A DNA stretch of 44,414 nucleotides from Acidipropionibacterium timonense (GTDB taxonomy: Bacteria; Actinomycetota; Actinomycetes; Propionibacteriales; Propionibacteriaceae). Under the pieces are notes generated by a model that saw nothing but the letters and a program-made list of their open reading frames with translations, was not told where the DNA came from and did not search any database. This document shows positions 43,356 through 44,414 of the stretch, piece after piece. Location of the stretch: assembly GCF_900605005.1 (NCBI RefSeq), contig NZ_LR027558.1:2092227-2136640 (forward strand), read 5' to 3'. Position 1 is the first letter of the stretch, and each line of letters begins with the position of its first letter. A program made the position numbers and the translations under genes.

Positions 43356-43361
43356 AGTCTA
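43356..43361 (-). promoter_or_regulatory. -10 box TAGACT of tRNA-Lys
   Basis: On the minus strand TAGACT ends 6 nt before the mature tRNA 5' end. No TTGACA-like -35 is seen at 16-19 nt spacing; that stretch is very GC-rich and adjoins the mobile element. Confidence 0.55.
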
Positions 43362-44414
43362 GCGGCGACGCGTCGAGGCGGGGCCGCGGCGACGAGACTC
43401 ACGTAAAAGGTCCGGATGCGGCAGCACGTGCCTCAGATGAGGATGTCCGCGTACTGACGGTGTAGGCCCGGGCCATGGATCGGGAGCTGTCGATGGCCGC
43501 ACGCCGTGAGATCACCAAGAAGTACGCCCACCAGTACCGGGCCGCATCGAAGAAGGACAAGTCGGTGCTGCTGGACTCCCTGACCGCCACCACAGGCTGG
43601 ACCCGTGACCACGCCCGCCGCGCGATCCGGGCAGCCCTGACGCGGAAAGGTGCCGCGTCCCAGCAGAAGCGCCGGCCCCGGCCCCGCAAGTACTCCTACG
43701 ACGCCGTGAAGGTCCTCCAGCACGTGTGGAGCGTGACGGGTCAGCCCTCCGGGAAGTACCTGGCCCCCGTGATGGACGACACCCTGAACAGGCTGGAACG
43801 CTTCAAGGAGTTCGGGAAAGTCACCCGCCGGGCCACCCCCGCGGTGCTGACCGAACTGCGCTCCATGTCGGCGGCCACCATCGACAGATACCTGAAACCC
43901 TTCAAGGACGCCGCCTACCCGGCCGCCGGCCTGTCAGCCACCCGACCCGCCCCTCACATCCTGCGTGCCGCGGTGCCCCTGCGCACCAGCCTGGACGGGC
44001 CGATCACCGATCCCGGGCTGGTAGAGGTCGACACCGTGGCCCACTGCGGCCACACCCTGGTCGGGGAATTCCTGTGGACCTTGTCGGCCACCCTGCCCGT
44101 CTCCGGCTACACGGTCCTGACCACGGTCAAGAACAAGGCATTCGTCCACATCGGGGCCGGCATGGACCGGATCGTCGACCAGATGCCCGTGCCCGTGGCG
44201 GAGGTCCACGTCGACAACGGGTCGGAGTTCATCAACTGGGGCCTCATCGACTGGGCAAAGGGCCACGACATCGCGATGTCCCGCTCGCGGCCCTACAAGA
44301 AGAACGACAACGCCCACGTCGAGCAGCGCAACGGCGACTGGGTCCGCCGCCACGCCTTCAGATACCGCTACGAGACCGCAACCGAGCTTCAGCTGCTCAA
44401 CCCATTGTGGCCCC
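43362..44414 (+). mobile_element. Insertion sequence, left part only
   Basis: The transposase at 43475 lies on the plus strand about 125 nt beyond the tRNA-Lys gene. The non-coding 43362-43474 presumably includes the left end of the element, but without the right end the terminal repeat and exact boundary cannot be fixed. Confidence 0.5.
43475..44414 (+). CDS. Integrase-core (rve-type DDE) transposase, truncated by the window edge
   Basis: The frame is open from the ATG at 43475 to the last base, 313 codons so far with no stop, so the gene is partial here. An N-terminal DNA-binding region (about 1-80), rich in Lys and Arg, precedes an RNase H-like integrase core. The acidic triad is Asp186 (LVEVDTVAH), Asp247 (EVHVDNGSEF) and Glu283 (DNAHVEQRNGD). 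It belongs with IS3/IS481-type transposases in the broad sense; the exact IS family is not recognised. It is unrelated to the IS256-type element at the left end. Confidence 0.85.
   Translation, partial: MDRELSMAARREITKKYAHQYRAASKKDKSVLLDSLTATTGWTRDHARRAIRAALTRKGAASQQKRRPRPRKYSYDAVKVLQHVWSVTGQPSGKYLAPVMDDTLNRLERFKEFGKVTRRATPAVLTELRSMSAATIDRYLKPFKDAAYPAAGLSATRPAPHILRAAVPLRTSLDGPITDPGLVEVDTVAHCGHTLVGEFLWTLSATLPVSGYTVLTTVKNKAFVHIGAGMDRIVDQMPVPVAEVHVDNGSEFINWGLIDWAKGHDIAMSRSRPYKKNDNAHVEQRNGDWVRRHAFRYRYETATELQLLNPLWP

Noticed and set aside
43276-43474. Integrative element using tRNA-Lys as its attachment site
   Set aside because: The transposase lies beyond the 5' end of the tRNA, not the 3' end. 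It is a DDE enzyme and not a tyrosine recombinase, and no repeat of the tRNA 3' end was seen.

Overview
The window is GC-rich, densely packed bacterial DNA with frequent GTG starts, 4-nt ATGA/GTGA gene overlaps and -10 boxes placed just before start codons. A complete 14-gene complex I operon, flanked by menaquinone genes (menG, menJ, menA and a long-chain polyprenyl diphosphate synthase), together with aerobic-type cobF, points to a respiratory, menaquinone-using actinobacterium. Propionibacteriales fits best, but the genus cannot be fixed from the sequence alone.

Layout. 6-1423 is an intact IS256-family insertion sequence. 1424-1666 is non-coding and holds a short repeat family. 1667-4401 (minus strand) carries a CitE-like acyl-CoA lyase, cobF and the polyprenyl diphosphate synthase. 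4601-20302 (minus) is nuoA to nuoN in canonical order, closed by a strong hairpin at 4553-4581. menJ lies just upstream of nuoA. Divergent from menJ is an isochorismate-synthase homologue whose catalytic motifs are almost all replaced; this is the most striking gene in the window. 23235-25654 (minus) is a two-gene ABC transporter, 25727-28260 (plus) is menG plus a RecB-like/RNase H-like nuclease, and 28457-30259 is a fused ABC exporter. menA (minus) and an MFS exporter (plus) diverge at 31.2 kb. 32671-34735 is the PTS-type dihydroxyacetone kinase operon dhaKLM with a hairpin terminator. Next come a dCMP deaminase (minus), a nucleotidyltransferase/GHMP sugar kinase pair (plus), a CDF cation exporter (minus), a patatin-like hydrolase (plus), a NagD-type HAD phosphatase (minus), a flavin-dependent luciferase-like oxidoreductase (plus), the alkylation-repair pair ogt-tag (plus), tRNA-Lys(UUU) (minus), and a second, unrelated transposase that runs off the right edge.

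How the genes fit together. MenA prenylates DHNA with the chain made by the polyprenyl synthase, MenG methylates the product, and MenJ reduces the side chain. The resulting menaquinone is the electron acceptor of the NuoA-N complex. The rest is housekeeping or accessory: cobalamin synthesis, glycerone use through the PTS, DNA repair and transport. No stretch longer than 300 bases lacks a gene. No CRISPR array, rRNA or prophage was seen.
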